From Mya arenaria (taxonomy: Eukaryota > Mollusca > Bivalvia > Myida > Myidae), in NCBI RefSeq assembly GCF_026914265.1, contig NC_069133.1, positions 11,849,937-11,913,936 of the forward strand: a stretch of 64,000 nucleotides of DNA, in the 5' to 3' direction. Of the stretch, positions 22,060-36,100 are shown in pieces. The position numbers and the translations under genes are program-made. A model generated the notes under the pieces. That model did no database searches. It worked only from the letters and a program-made list of their open reading frames with translations, and was not told the DNA's origin. Position 1 is the stretch's first letter; every line of letters begins with the position of its first letter.

Positions 22060-23996
22060 AAGGGTCATGCTCTTGTTTTCTCTTCAGTATAACCTTGTTG
22101 ACTTGTATTTGTCCGAGTAATTTGTTAAGGAACGTGTTGCCCATTTTCCATCCAATGAAAACGCTCCATTCCAGTAAATTAATTCTGTTGTCTTATTGTT
22201 TCTTGCTATGGTAAACCGATCAATGCTTGTCTGGCTTGCAGACAGTCGTATCAGAAAGTGCAAAATATGTTGTGATTTCTGCCGTTGTCTCCACATTTGG
22301 AAATTGTGAAAGATGATGTAATACTCGTTGGAACGAAATTCAAGAGCATCACTCAGTTGTTATGAAAATAGTGTAATAGTTACAAGGAGTTTATGGATTT
22401 TGATATAAATGAATAATGGATTTGGTGGTTGAAAGTTAAGTCAAGCGAAAATTGTTTTTGAAGAAGTGATTCATTGGAAGAATATGATTCATCTTTAGTT
22501 AGAAAGTAGCCTTCTCCGAGGGGATTCAGACTTCATTTATAGTAAATAATAATATAAGTGCATAACTGTTATCAACTCAAGCCTTGATTGTTTTTTAATT
22601 AACCTAAAAGAGGAGGTAAAAGCAGACTTTTCGAAGGGTGAGGTTGGGTTCATTTTATCTGATTAACCACCCAAGTGAACTGCTGTTTATACTGACGGCT
22701 CCAAAACTGACCCTTCCAAGGCAGTTACCCGACATTTATTGGTAATATTTTTTAAGTAATGTCGCTCATAGAGTCTATGTAATCGTGACTTTTATCTTGT
22801 GACCTTGTGTCTATCATTGCGTGTCTATTAGGCCTAGAGCCTTGTGCTTATAAACATTGTCATAGTTAAACCTCACTAGCCAATTGTATGAAACTGGATA
22901 ATTTATCCACAGGTTCTGTTTTGGTTACTTTGCACATACAAGCAATTTGATTGGTCAGCAGTAATTTTTTGATAAATATTGACCAATCATTGAATATTTT
23001 GGCTAGCTTTGACCAAACCAGTTATACAAATATTTTCACCTCAACTTCCATTCGTAAAATGAAAAGGCCTTTGGCAATTGTGAATATTTTCAATGAATGC
23101 AACATCTTCGGACACCACACACTTTAACCAGCCCAACTGTGTTCATACCCTGATAATGATATCAATCACGCAACTTCATTCCTTAATTGGCTGCTGGTTA
23201 CTAGGCTTATCCCTGGAGGTTTTATTGTATCATTTTGGCTTTTAGCCAGTTTTTGAAAAAGACTAGGTGCTGCAGAAAAGGGACAAATGGTCAGGGTGAA
23301 AAGGGAACATTGTATCAGGCTGTAAAGAACTTAGATGTTATAGATTTGACCAAAAAAACATTTGTTTAATTGAATAGTTTTAGGGTGCAACAGCCAGATA
23401 TTATATTAATCTGGTATGAATTTATAATCATACAAAAAGCTTTTGAACAAAACAAAAGAAGATTTTGATTTAATACCTAAAGCATTCAATTATATGAAGG
23501 CAGCAGGTTGCACATTCTCGCCTCCATGATAGCAGAAGGGTGCTTCCAAAAACATATACCTATAACTCTTTAAATAAAGCCTTAGCCTTAAAAATAATTG
23601 TTTCTGGTGACCAAATTGACCCTATTAATTTGCTACCAATTTTGTTGCCAAAAATAAATTCTTATTTTTTTACATTCATTATTCTATATTATAATGAAAT
23701 TTCCCCTTTGAATAATTTAACACGCTTTATAAAAACAACTATGTACCAACCAATATCTTTTTGGGCATGTGACCAGAAATTACATCTAAATGGCTGTCAC
23801 CAAGTCTTTTGGCGATTTATTTACTTTGGCAGATTTGAAACAGGGATACATAAGAAATGTTGAAATAATAAAAAAAGTCCCATATTTCTGATTGTTCAGT
23901 ATTGTAGCTGGTATCCACAGATTCAAACCATTTTTTAGGCCCTATCATTAATGCTTTACTGTTCACTCATGCGCATGTTTTCTTTGTTTGTTTCAG
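22060..23996. other. Intergenic upstream of the transporter, presumed promoter or intron
   Basis: A copy of the CTGATAATGATATCAATCACG repeat lies near 23151 (its inverted relatives are at 29242-29350). The transporter's first coding exon has an acceptor at 23996. An untranslated 5' exon must therefore lie further upstream, in this stretch or beyond; I cannot locate it. Confidence 0.4.
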
Positions 23997-24058
23997 TATT
24001 AAACACCAATGAAGTAACCCATACAGACAGAGCTTCTTAAAGACAGAATATTATCGCC
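23997..24058 (+). other. 5' untranslated part of transporter coding exon 1
   Basis: TTTGTTTGTTTCAG ends at 23996 and fits an acceptor. An in-frame TAA 18 bases before the ATG closes the upstream frame, which fixes the start codon at 24059. Confidence 0.6.
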
Positions 24059-24185
24059 ATGACAAGTAACCATGACAACAGCTACACGCCCACAAAACCG
24101 GCTAATGGGACAATGGAAGATGGTGTCCAACTCCTGTCCTTCACCCCGAGTAACGGCAACCCCTCCCCTGCCAAAAGACGGAACG
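24059..24185 (+). CDS. ENT exon 1: N terminus with dileucine motif
   Basis: Residues 1-42 plus one base. The segment is polar, with Ser, Thr and Pro abundant, a DGVQLL motif at 21-26 and a basic KRRN end. The donor is G/GTAACC at 24186, a weaker than average site. Confidence 0.85.
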
Positions 24186-27100
24186 GTAACCTTGCTAATA
24201 CTCCTTATGACCCTCTTTTAATTAAGTACGCGATTTGATTTGAATAGTACTGAACTATCAAAGAGACAGTTTACGATATTGATGGAATGCCTGGAAAATG
24301 TATCCCAGACATACAACTTAAGTGCTTTTTGAGAGTTTTTTCATACTTTTAGGTTTTGTTACTCTGATTATGGTATGAATTCATAGTCTCTTAAAGGGAC
24401 TGTAAACCAGATTGGCACCAAAAAAAGTTTTTTCTGTAACGAATCTCAGGACAATTATTTAATTAAATGTTTTACTCTTTGATATCATAATTGTAAAAAA
24501 ACATACAAAATGTAAAACAAAAATCAAAGACCGGATTTGAACCGGTGTTGCCAATATTGCAGCCCAGTGCTGTATCCACTGTGCTATGAAGGCTTACTCT
24601 TCACAGTTGGATTATTTAAGCTATATACCTAACATGGTCATATCATGTGATAACATCGACTAGTCAATCACGCATAAGGAATGAATTCTACTAGGTACAC
24701 ATACCTAGTAATATTTTTTAATGAAAAAATACGAAACAACTGTGAAAAATAAATTATTTGTAAAATATGTGGTACTTCAGTAAGAAAATTCCAATGCATT
24801 GAACATATTGATACCAAGTTTGTGTTTTCCACAATTTTCTTTTTTTTGGCTGTTTTATCATAGGGAGTACAGTCCCTTTAAAGCTGCAGATTTGAGTCAT
24901 AAGTTATATAAAACTGAAGACTTTATCTTTGAAATGAGAAAAAGATTTTCACCAATGTCATATATTGTGTGGAGCTAATGCGATGAACATTTATAGGTAA
25001 AGCAGAGATAGTTTCTCATCCCCTATTTTGGCATTTATTGTTTGGAATGGCTGAGATAACTTGAAATGCCAGCATGACTTAGTGAGAAGTTCATGAAATA
25101 TTGAAGAGCTAGCCCACAAAATGGTCATAAATTGATTCCCACCATTTTGAGACATGGACATGGGCCTTTCTGATTGAAAATAATTGGTAATTTTACTTAA
25201 ATTGGGAATTCTGATTTACCTTAGACGTAAAAGTATGCTTTAGAAAATAGACAGGAAAGATAGAAGAATGTGATAAAGTTTATACTCTTTAATATATCAA
25301 TTAATTCATACAAAAAACAGTTAGGGGAGCCTTTTTTTATGAAATATTATTTGGTGTGTTTTTTAACAGAAATTGTGAATTTGATATGCACTTTAGGGAA
25401 ATAGACTTGAAGATATGATAATAATAAATTATTATTGTCTTGAGGAAGCGGCATTGTTGGCGTCTGTCAGTGCTCCCGAGCCTTGTACACTTCCGATTTA
25501 GGTTTCCCCGTTTACAGATTTTTGTAAACGTGTACACCGGACATAAAAAACAAAATTAATTCATTTACTAAACGTTATATAAATACTGTCTCTACACGCT
25601 GTATATAATCATGTGACCGTTTCGGTTAAACGGTCTACAATTTTGTTTACGTTGTTTGCGGCCGAAAAATGTCACAAGGCCGTTTTCACATGTAAGTGTG
25701 GTATCCTTACTTCTAATCACTTCATCCATTGCTGTTTTCATGTGTTAAATAGTATCTTCTAACTGAATACATTCTTTGTTTCAGGCCCAGCCAGTGAAGA
25801 AGAAAAAGAGAAGCTGGTAAACTCCACACCGGTGAAGCTGGACCCAGGAATGGACTCCCTTGATTACAGGGCGGCCGATATATCGATGGCCGAGACTCAA
25901 AAACCTCCTGAAACCCCTCCTGATAGGTTTGTAGTTGGATTTGGGTATTTTAAAGTTGGAAAGACTCCATTTGGATTCGATCCCTACCTGGGGAACTTCA
26001 TCTTTACATCTCAAAAAGAACAATAGTACTTGTTTCTACTCAGGGAATGGACTTTTATTATTCATATCAGCTTCCCACTGTTTTCACAATCATGCTATAA
26101 GTAATTAGTATAAGCTAAACCAAGTATATGATAAAAACATATTCTTAGTTGCAATTTAAGGTTACAATTCTTTGATTGTTTTGTTTTTCCAGTTTATAGT
26201 GTGTATAATTAGCATGCGAAAGTCATGTGATAAGTTCAATTACATATACCGATACTACTTTTAAATCAACTGGTATTTATGTGTAAATTTCGAATTTAAA
26301 AATAAGCAAAAACTAGGCAAGATACATGTGTCATTACTGATGTGATATGTGATACATCAGTAAGTAAGATTCAATGTGTTCTACATAACAATACTTTTTT
26401 ATGTAATAATTTTTGATAATTGTCTTTTTTCTTGTCATCTGGGGTCTAGTCCCTTTAAACTATGCTTTTCTTGGATTTAAAATTCAAATCATGTATCTGA
26501 TGCAGAAAAAGGAGGCATCGTGCAATTAGCTTGTTTCTATTATGTGAAATGTGTATGTTTATATTTCAGATACCGAATGGTGTTTATTATATTCCTTATT
26601 CACGGGGTGGGCATTCTTATGCCGTGGAACATGTTTATTACAGCCAAATCTGTAAGTCACTTAGCCATAGTCATTTACCTTTAAAGTGTTAAATTTATTT
26701 CTGTGTCCAAAAAATTCAAATCTGCTAAAGCAAGCTATGTGATTGAACTGGGACTAATATCTTGTAAAATCTGAAATTTACTAGATCTAAATTTGTAAAA
26801 CAGTTCAGCTGAAAAGTCTTATATAAACCAAATAATCATGGTAATATTGAGGTTTTCTGCAAATTCACTCCGAATAAACATAAACTTTCCCCATAAAGTG
26901 GTAAATGGTAAATATGTCTCGTATGTTGTCCATATTCTAAAGTTGTGGTTGTCTTTAATTTAATTCATACAATGCGACTTCTTATTAATTTAGCCACATT
27001 TGTATATATCACCTCTGATAAAATATTAAGCTACTAGGTGTATTTCCCATTGAGTGGTATCTTAGCTGTAGAAAACAAATATATCAGATGATAAAAGCTT

Positions 27101-30100
27101 GACCAGATGGTCTGTGACCTAATTTAATATATATGGAGGGGAAACACATTCAATTCTGATATCAGGAAAATCATGGCATTGAGATGTGATCTTTTGTAAA
27201 TGTCAGTATAAACATATTTTATTTTGGATAAATACAAATCACACCATGTATTTCAGTGGTGTCAATAAGTTCAACCCTCCAAGCATTGCATTGGTTAAAT
27301 ACTTTCAGGGCTTGCGCTCAAATTCTAGATTTTCTGAAGCAGGCCTTTTCTAAGCATTTTTCTGATGTAAGAATTTGGGTTTGTTCAGAAAGTCTTTTCT
27401 CAATGACTTCTGTTTTGATACAAATAAATAAGAATTTGATATAAAGCTGAGATCAGCTTTGTTGGCATCAAAGAGGTACAGTGATTTTTTTTTGGAATTG
27501 TTTTTACTGCCTGCACCTTGCAAATTGGGAAAAAAGTTGACTTTGGGAAAAATACAAATCAGGCCAAAATAGCTAATATAATGGTAAATATACATGTTCT
27601 AACTTTTTTATGCATACATTATGCTGTGAAAGAGTAAGAATTGTCAAGATTTTGTTTATTTTTCAAGAAATTAATTGCTTTTTTATTCATTAATGTAATC
27701 TACATTAATCAAATTGAGAACAAAATATAAAAAATTGGGAAAAATGGACATTTTTTCGCAAGGGGAACAGCCTTTAGAAGGCAGTAAATTGCACCAAAAT
27801 TTTTTACTGAAGTATATTTATGATTTGTCAGTTGGAACGTTGAAGATGGCACTGTTTGAGTACCTGACTTGATGCATGTTGGTATGTGTATCTGCATGTA
27901 TGCTCAAGTTGTTACACGTACATACAAAGTAATTGTTCATGTTGTGTTTCGCAATGAGTCTCAGGAGTTGAGGGTTAAATTACACCAATTTAGAAGAGAC
28001 TAGTCGGTGTTACATGTGTTTTTTTTGTCTTTTCATTAACACATGACAGTGAATCAAAGCATGAACATTTATTTAGATGTCTATTACCTAAAAAACTTCC
28101 CCTTGCACCATAGAGACTGATCCAGTTAAAGGACAATTCATGACATTCATTGTTTTAATCTAAAGATCATCTGATAAATAAGTCATGTATCAAAGATCAA
28201 ATGGTATCAAGTACATGGTGAGTTATGAATGTTATGTGAGTTCATTTGGGTCATGTGAATTCTTCGCTCGCGACTGGAGTACTGTTATCTAGTATATTGT
28301 TAAAGTTAAGATGAGATCATTTATAGGGAAATTTATAACAACTGGTAAAAAATACAATAAAAAAAATACATGTCATGCAATGTTTTCTTGGATAGTGCGG
28401 GGGGGGGGGGGTCGGTTTAATGAACTTTAAATATTGTTGCCGAATCCCGCTCCTGTTGTAAAATTCAGCTAAAATGTTCAAGGTACAAAATATAAATGAA
28501 ATGTGAAGCCAAGCCAATTCTATATCTTTATTGTGGTCTGACCAAGGAAATCTTGATTATTGAGAAACAATCGCTGTTCAAAGTCCCTATCATGTTTGCC
28601 ATCCCCACGTTTAGGCAAAACTTTGAGTGCATCTGTAATCTTCTTACTGCATTAAGATTAAATAAGAATTTGTAGGGCCATTGTCCTGGTTGATATAAGA
28701 ATTTACTGTACATTCGTCAACTTAAGAACTTGTTTAAATTTCAGAATAATCAGTACCAATAATGCACTTCTGCATTCCAGTATTTCCAAGATTACAAGTT
28801 AAACACAGAGGAGAGCAAGGACTCGGTGTATCGCTCGGAGTTCATGTTTTACCTGGGAATTGTCTCGCAGGTCTCCAACGCTATCATTTCCTTTATCAAC
28901 ACATTCTTCCAGTTTGGCGGGTAGGTTTGCTTATGACAGGCAATGCATGTCAGGGCTTTTTCTATAGTACCCCCACACATAAAATCATTTTTTAATTGGC
29001 AGGAGACTAGCTTTTTCTTTTAACTGTAAAATTTTCCAATTCTGGCATTTTGATGACGCAAAATTTCCCAAAATGTCTAGGTTTTTTTTTCCAAATTGTG
29101 CAGAAAAAGCCCTGCATGTATTCCCATCCTTCCCTTTGTCAATTACCCCATGTTTTCCAGCACGGCTGAATTGACCAGAAATGCCTATTTGGTTTGCTAG
29201 AATATAGTTTCCGAACAGCTTATTGTAGTATTTAAGGAAAAAATGAGTTGCGTGATTGATGTCATTATCAGGGATATAATGCCTATACTTTAATCAGCCT
29301 TTCTGTGTTTATACCCTGATAATTACATCAATCACACAATTCATTCTGCAATTATTTCTTGAACATAAATTACGAAAAATTTGATGATTCATAATGATTG
29401 TTGTATTTTAACCCATTTGGCTGTTTTAAACACAGACTATGAATGCATTCAAAATAAGTTGGGACCAAATCTGTAGTTGCTATGGAAACATGAGTAAACT
29501 AATGGTCATAAATCGTCAAAAAAGTGATGAGCTAATGACAATCCCTCAAAAGAAAGGAGTTTAAAAGAAAATTATGTACTTGAAAACATAGTGAAATTTA
29601 ATCTTTTTTTATATAAATAATTATTATGCCCCCTTCCAAGGATAGAGGTATATTGCTTAGTACATGTCAGTAGGTCAGTGAATCAAAGCTTTTCTGAGTG
29701 ATAACTCAACAATACCTCGACCTATGGCCCTCAATCTTGACTTGGAGGTTAGCCCTAACCAGTAATTACCCCCTATGGATTTTGATGTCATCGGCTCAAA
29801 GGTCAAGGTCACCAAGAAGTTGTTTTTTTCTTTTCCTTGGCTAGTTGATCACTAAAGTAAATACAAAGCAATGTGCAAACATTTAATAAAAGTTATTTAC
29901 ATCAGTACAATTTGCAAGTCTGCCCTGAAATCCCACATAAAGTCTGAAAAAACATAGGACAACTAAATGTTTCACATGCTACAATGTCTTAAATTTGAGT
30001 TATTTTTAAGCTTTGGAAGTGCACCTGCACTAAGATAAGTATGGCCATTTACATGTACTATGTTTCATTATAAAATAATGAGTTCAACTAAACATAAAAA

Positions 30101-33100
30101 AGAACTGGGAATACTTTTTATTCTAAGAATAAATAATCTTTATATGCATAACAATCTTCATTGCTTCAAAATCTTGACATCATTGATTTGCATGCATAAG
30201 TCTTTGATATTGTGGTGTGTATCATTGTCATCGTCTTTGTGGTGAAATGTGAGTGTGAACTAAATCATTGCTATATCAGGGTTCAATTTGTTCAAATTTC
30301 TTACTGTACTTCTCTTACATGTACATAAGGCAATTTGGGGTGAGGAGGCAGAGAGGGTGAGGGGCTGGGGGAGTTTTGAAGGGTGAACTAAATGTCCCTT
30401 ATTATCAAGTGCTATAAATCTGGAGACTTTGTAATTAAAAACAGATGGGAAATGAGAATATTCACTGCGCATTTGGACTCTGACACTTATACACCGACTT
30501 GTCACATAAACTGAAATTCAGGACGAAGCACTACAAGACGTTATACCAAATTACAGTTGAATGTAATTAGTTGATATAAAATTACATACCTATGTTCTCT
30601 GTATTTTATGTCGATTTCTGATTATCGTTAGAAACTTTCAAGAAAAATTGCCTTGTGATATTTGGCACATTGTCTGTTTGATTCAAATCTGTTCTGTTAA
30701 TAGCTTTGAAAAACATGATGCTGTGTCATTTATAGCTTTATTTAATGCTTACAAAAACGTGTGAAAGTTTAACTTACTGTAGTAACTTAAGTACTGATAT
30801 TTTGCGGAAAAAACAACAACACAAATTCAATTTTAGTTTAGTTTAACACACATAGTAATTAAGAAAAAGATATATATAAAAAATGCCGATGGTTTGTACA
30901 GATATCAGACAGGAGTATAAAGCGGTGGATATGTGTATGGGATGTTGATGATATATGCTGTATGTTTTCAGGCAAGCGTCCACCCGGCGTATCGCCATAG
31001 CCCTGTTCATGATGGTCATCATTTTCATCTTTACCGTGATTCTTGCCATGATTGATACTAGCGCCAGTGAGTAACCATGATTTTGTGTGTATCTAGGGAA
31101 AACATTTGTTAATATATAATTCTATTTGTAGTTGTTTTCAACATATCAAAATTATTTGATATAGACATAAAAAACATATAATAATGACATTTATGCTCTC
31201 GTATTTCTAAAAATAAAGCCCCTTACGAAGTGCGCTTCCGAGATAAAATAAAATAATAAAAAGAGCATGTTTGATATTTTCAGTACCATTGACCTTCTTC
31301 ATCCTCACCATGGTCTCTGCTTCTCTTCTCAACTGTAAGTATTGTGCCTTTATGCACTCTCTTGTGACTTAAAAGTTTTACCTGAAGCGGTGAGCAGCAT
31401 CCAGTATGTTGTCAGAACAACAACTTAAGAAGTATTTTTCCACTCATCGACAAATTTTGTCAGAATGTGTATGGACAAGGTCGTTCTGTACAAAAAAAAA
31501 TGGTCTTAGTGGACTTATTGTGAGTAACATTTTGCTATCAAATCTGTTGGAGTGATTGTGACGGTATGGGTATGGCCCCGGTTTCTGACTCTGGTTGTAA
31601 AATAAACATGAACATGCGGTTCAGTCTATATCCATTTCCGCTTTTCTTGGACAAGTTTGATAGCCAGTCATATCCCTCGAGTCACTCGAGAGTTATAACC
31701 TTTTTATCATAAAAATTACCTAAAATGGGTCTTGTTTAATCAATAAATTTATAAGCCTTTGTCCAATTATCACCAAATTTGGTCCAGATGTGAATGGGCA
31801 TAATGTATTGTTAATTATAAATATTTGACATCGCTGGCTGAAAGTTAAGAGTTACTGCACCAAAAGCTATTAAAGTTGTATACATATACTTAACTCCTTT
31901 AACATACCTTTGTGTTAAATGGCAACTTATGGACGATCATAATTATATATATCTAAGATTTGTATTTTTATTAACAAAAAATATTGAAAGAACACAAAGT
32001 TAACAAAGTAAAAAGTTCAAACACTTTTGTAGGTTAACAATAACTGTTTGAAAGGTTTGGAATATATATTCTGTAGTTAATTGACCAATTTGCATGCATA
32101 ATAACACTCATTGCAAGTGTTTCACTTACACCATCTATTAGGGAAAGGAAGTTCCACTTGTGTACCGAAGATTAAACAGCGTGAGAATAAAAGTTTGTTT
32201 CTTATGAGAAAAAATAAAAACAGTTGAACGTAACGACTATGGATTCAATATAGTGACCAAATCGGTTGTAGGAGTACAAACAAAGTGGTCAGTTGTCTGA
32301 GATGGTGATAACATCTTACTTTGATTCACTGTCATTTATTAACAAAACCACTTGTGAAACACTTAGTAGGCATTTCTGAATTGGTATAATTTGCTCTCCA
32401 TATTTCCCCAAACCAACCCTACCTACGAAATTCCCTCTGACCCCACCGTTTTTAGTCAGTTGGTAAAGAAAAAAAAATGAGAATTTTTGAGTGTGTTTTA
32501 ATATGCAGTTTAAGCCCCCCTGACATTTTGAAATATGTAATTCTCGGCTCTGAGGGAGGGGCAGTTGTCAAAAGGTTGTTGTCCTAAGTTACGTCCCCTC
32601 TAATATCAATTCCTTGATCTGCCTCTATAGTGTACAGTGATCAAATAATGACTGGAGCAGCTATTTGACAAAACATATTTGCTAATAACTGAAATAACAG
32701 TTGGTCTTTTTATGTGCAGGTTGTGCAGGCGTGTATCAGAACAGTACTTTCGGCCAGGCTGCCATTCTCCCCATGAAGTACATCAACGCCATTGTCCTAG
32801 GAACGGTATGTGGCCTGGTTTTATATAAGTTTAGTTCCTTCAATCAAGTCTGTTTTTTAGATGGCACCAATACAATTGCAGATAATGAGAGCACAATGCC
32901 AACTTACTTACACTGAAAGTAAAATTTTCTCACCAATTTCAGAAAATCTGATGTAGAATTAATCCTGCTTTGTCATGTTAAACAGTTAGTTTTACACAAG
33001 ATTTTCTACTTTCAGAATCTCAGTGGGATTTTTACATCTGTGATCAATGTACTTTCCATAGCAAGTAAGTGGTCTTGTACAAGTCTTCAAGATGTTCTTT

Positions 33101-36100
33101 AGTTCAGAAACTATTTAGATCTTTTACATGAATACTTGGACACTTGCATCTTAAACAGTGGAAAGTACTCTGAAATGGTTATATAACACGCTAGGGTCTC
33201 AGACAATACCTTGAAATGAATATATGTATCACACTGTAAACAAACAAAAGGGGTCTTTGCCACCTAACTTTGCTTTGAGTAAGAATCCATCATGCTCAAC
33301 ATCTGCGGCTATTTTTCAGGATTGACAACTATCAGCTGTTAGAACACCTGACTTACCATATAATGTTGGTAGATAGTCAAAATAATATTTTTTTTCAAAA
33401 TGGCCCCAAAGATGGCTGCCAAATGTACCCCATTTAGGTGCCAGACTATTATTTCTTGTTGTTCACCCTACCTTAAGATTGTAAGGCTTATCATTTAAAG
33501 GTATTCTACAATAAGGTATGGTGAATAATGATGGAAATTTGGTACATGTTGAAACGAATGAAAACAATTTTTGCTTTATTCCAGGCTCGCCCAACCCTCG
33601 CACTGCTGCTGTGTACTACTTCATTGTAGCCATTGTAACTCTACTTGTAGCCTTTGACTGCTACTTTCTTCTTCCACTGACAGTAGGTTTGCTTTTGAAA
33701 TACAGACGGCCTGATCCCCAAAAAAACACAGTATTGTGTGATACTTAGTAAATATCGTGTGTGAGAGTAAGTGATACTTAGTAAATATCGTGTGTGAGAG
33801 TAAGTGATACTTAGCAAGTATCGTGTGTGAGAGTAAGTGATACTTAGCAAGTATCGTGTGTGAGAGTAAGTGATACTTAGTAAGTATCGTGTGTGAGAGT
33901 AAGTGATACTTAGTAAGTATCGTGTGTGAGAGTAAGTGATACTTAGTAAGTATCGTGTGTGAGAGTAAGTGATACTTAGCAAGTATCGTGTGTGAGAGTA
34001 AGTGATACTTAGCAAGTATCGTGTGTGAGAGTAAGTGATACTTTGTAAGTATCGTGTGTGAGAGTAAGTGATACTTAGTAAGTATCGTGTGTGAGAGTAA
34101 GTGATACTTAGCAAGTATCGTGTGTGAGAGTAAGTGATACTTAGCAAGTATCGTGACTTAGTAACTATTGTGTGTGAGAGTAAGTGATACTTAGTAACTA
34201 TTGTGTGTGAGAGTAAGTGATACTTAGTAAGTATTGTGTGTGAGAGTAAGTGATGCTTAGTAAGTATCGTGTGTGAGAGTAAGTGATGCTTAGTAAGTAT
34301 CGTGTGTGAGAGTAAGTGATGCTTAGCAAGTATCGTGTGTGAGAGTAAGTGATGCTTAGCAAGTATCGTGTGTGAGAGTAAGTGATGCTTAGCAAGTATC
34401 GTGTGTGAGAGTAAGTGATGCTTAGCAAGTATCGTGTGTGAGAGTAAGTGATGCTTAGCAAGTATCGTGTGTGAGAGTAAGTGATGCTTAGCAAGTATCG
34501 TGTGTGAGAGTAAGTGATGCTTAGCAAGTATCGTGTGTGAGAGTAAGTGATGCTTAGCAAGTATCGTGTGTGAGAGTAAGTGATGCTTAGCAAGTATCGT
34601 GTGTGAGAGTAAGTGATGCTTAGCAAGTATCGTGTGTGAGAGTAAGTGATGCTTAGCAATTATCGTGTGTGAGAGTAAGTGATACTTAGTAAGTATCGTG
34701 TGTGAGAGTAAGTGATACTTAGCAAGTATCGTGTGTGAGAGTAAGTGATACTTAGCAAGTATCGTGTGTGAGAGTAAGTGATACTTAGCAAGTATCGTGT
34801 GTGAGAGTAAGTGATACTTAGCAAGTATCGTGTGTGAGAGTAAGTGATACTTAGCAAGTATCGTGTGTGAGAGTAAGTGATACTTAGCAAGTATCGTGTG
34901 TGAGAGTAAGTGATACTTAGCAAGTATCGTGTGTGAGAGTAAGTGATACTTAGCAAGTATCGTGTGTGAGAGTAAGTGATACTTAGCAAGTATCGTGTGT
35001 GAGAGTAAGTGATACTTAGCAAGTATCGTGTGTGAGAGTAAGTGATACTTAGTAAGTATCGTGTGTGAGAGTAAGTGATACTTAGTAAGTATCGTGTGTG
35101 AGAGTAAGTGATACTTAGCAAGTATCGTGTGTGAGAGTAAGTGATACTTAGTAAGTAAAGAGTAAAAGTATTTAATTTGTTGAACCATGCTAGGCTGTAA
35201 AGTAATAAAATGAGTTAGTTTTTGAGGAATTACTTAGTATTTTTGAGAAACTGGGGCCTGCAAGTAGCGTTAGAACTACAAACACATTTTGAATGGTCTG
35301 TAAATAAAATGTTATTTATGATAATCTGTTTATTATCCAAGTGTTAACGGCACTTTGAGGCCAGTTACTATAAACGCTTCCATCCACCTTCAGAAAGTGG
35401 GGCCAGTTTCAGTAAAAGATCTTACTGGTGACTACAATAATCTTAAGTCTGTTTAAACTTCAGAATTTTCAAGCAGTGGTTTAGTTTATAACTCATTAAC
35501 TTTGTGTTCATTTTTAATGAGGGCTGAAGAAAAATTCACGCATAAGTAGCAAAATATCAAAACTAAAACACAAAGCGAAATTCAATTTACGACCACGATA
35601 AACTCATATGTTCATTAAAACATGCCCCTGGCTGACGCCTATATTTTTGATGCATGAGAACCAAATTATTATACCCCCACAAACGAAGTTTGAGGGGGTA
35701 TATAGGAGTGAGCTTGTCGGTCTGTCTGTCGGTCAGTCTGTCGGTCGGTCGGTTGGTTTTCATGGTTTCCGGACAATAACTCATGAAAGGCTAGACAGTT
35801 TTGAAAAAATTTTGGTACACAGGTGTAACATCAGAAGATACAGGTCAAGTTCGATTTTTGGGCTGGTGGGGTCAAGGTCACTGTTACTAAAAATAGAAAA
35901 ATGGTTTCCGGACGATAACTCATGAAAGGCTTGACAGATTTGAAAATATTTTGGTACACAGGTGTAACATCAGAAGATACAGGTCAAGTTCGATATTGAG
36001 GCTGGTGGGGCCAAGGTCACTGTTACTAAAAAAAGAAAAACGGTTTCCGGACGATAACTCATGAAAGGCTAGACGGATTTGAACAATTTTTGGTACACAG

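Noticed and set aside
24529..24593. Functional tRNA-Cys gene on the minus strand
   Set aside because: The body is shortened, stems are imperfect, and it lies inside an inverted-end repeat; a SINE origin is more likely.
33641..35188. 515-codon minus-strand ORF of HLLSHTILAKY-type repeats
   Set aside because: It is generated by a 33-bp tandem array in a transporter intron, changes frame at the irregular unit, and equally open frames exist in another phase.
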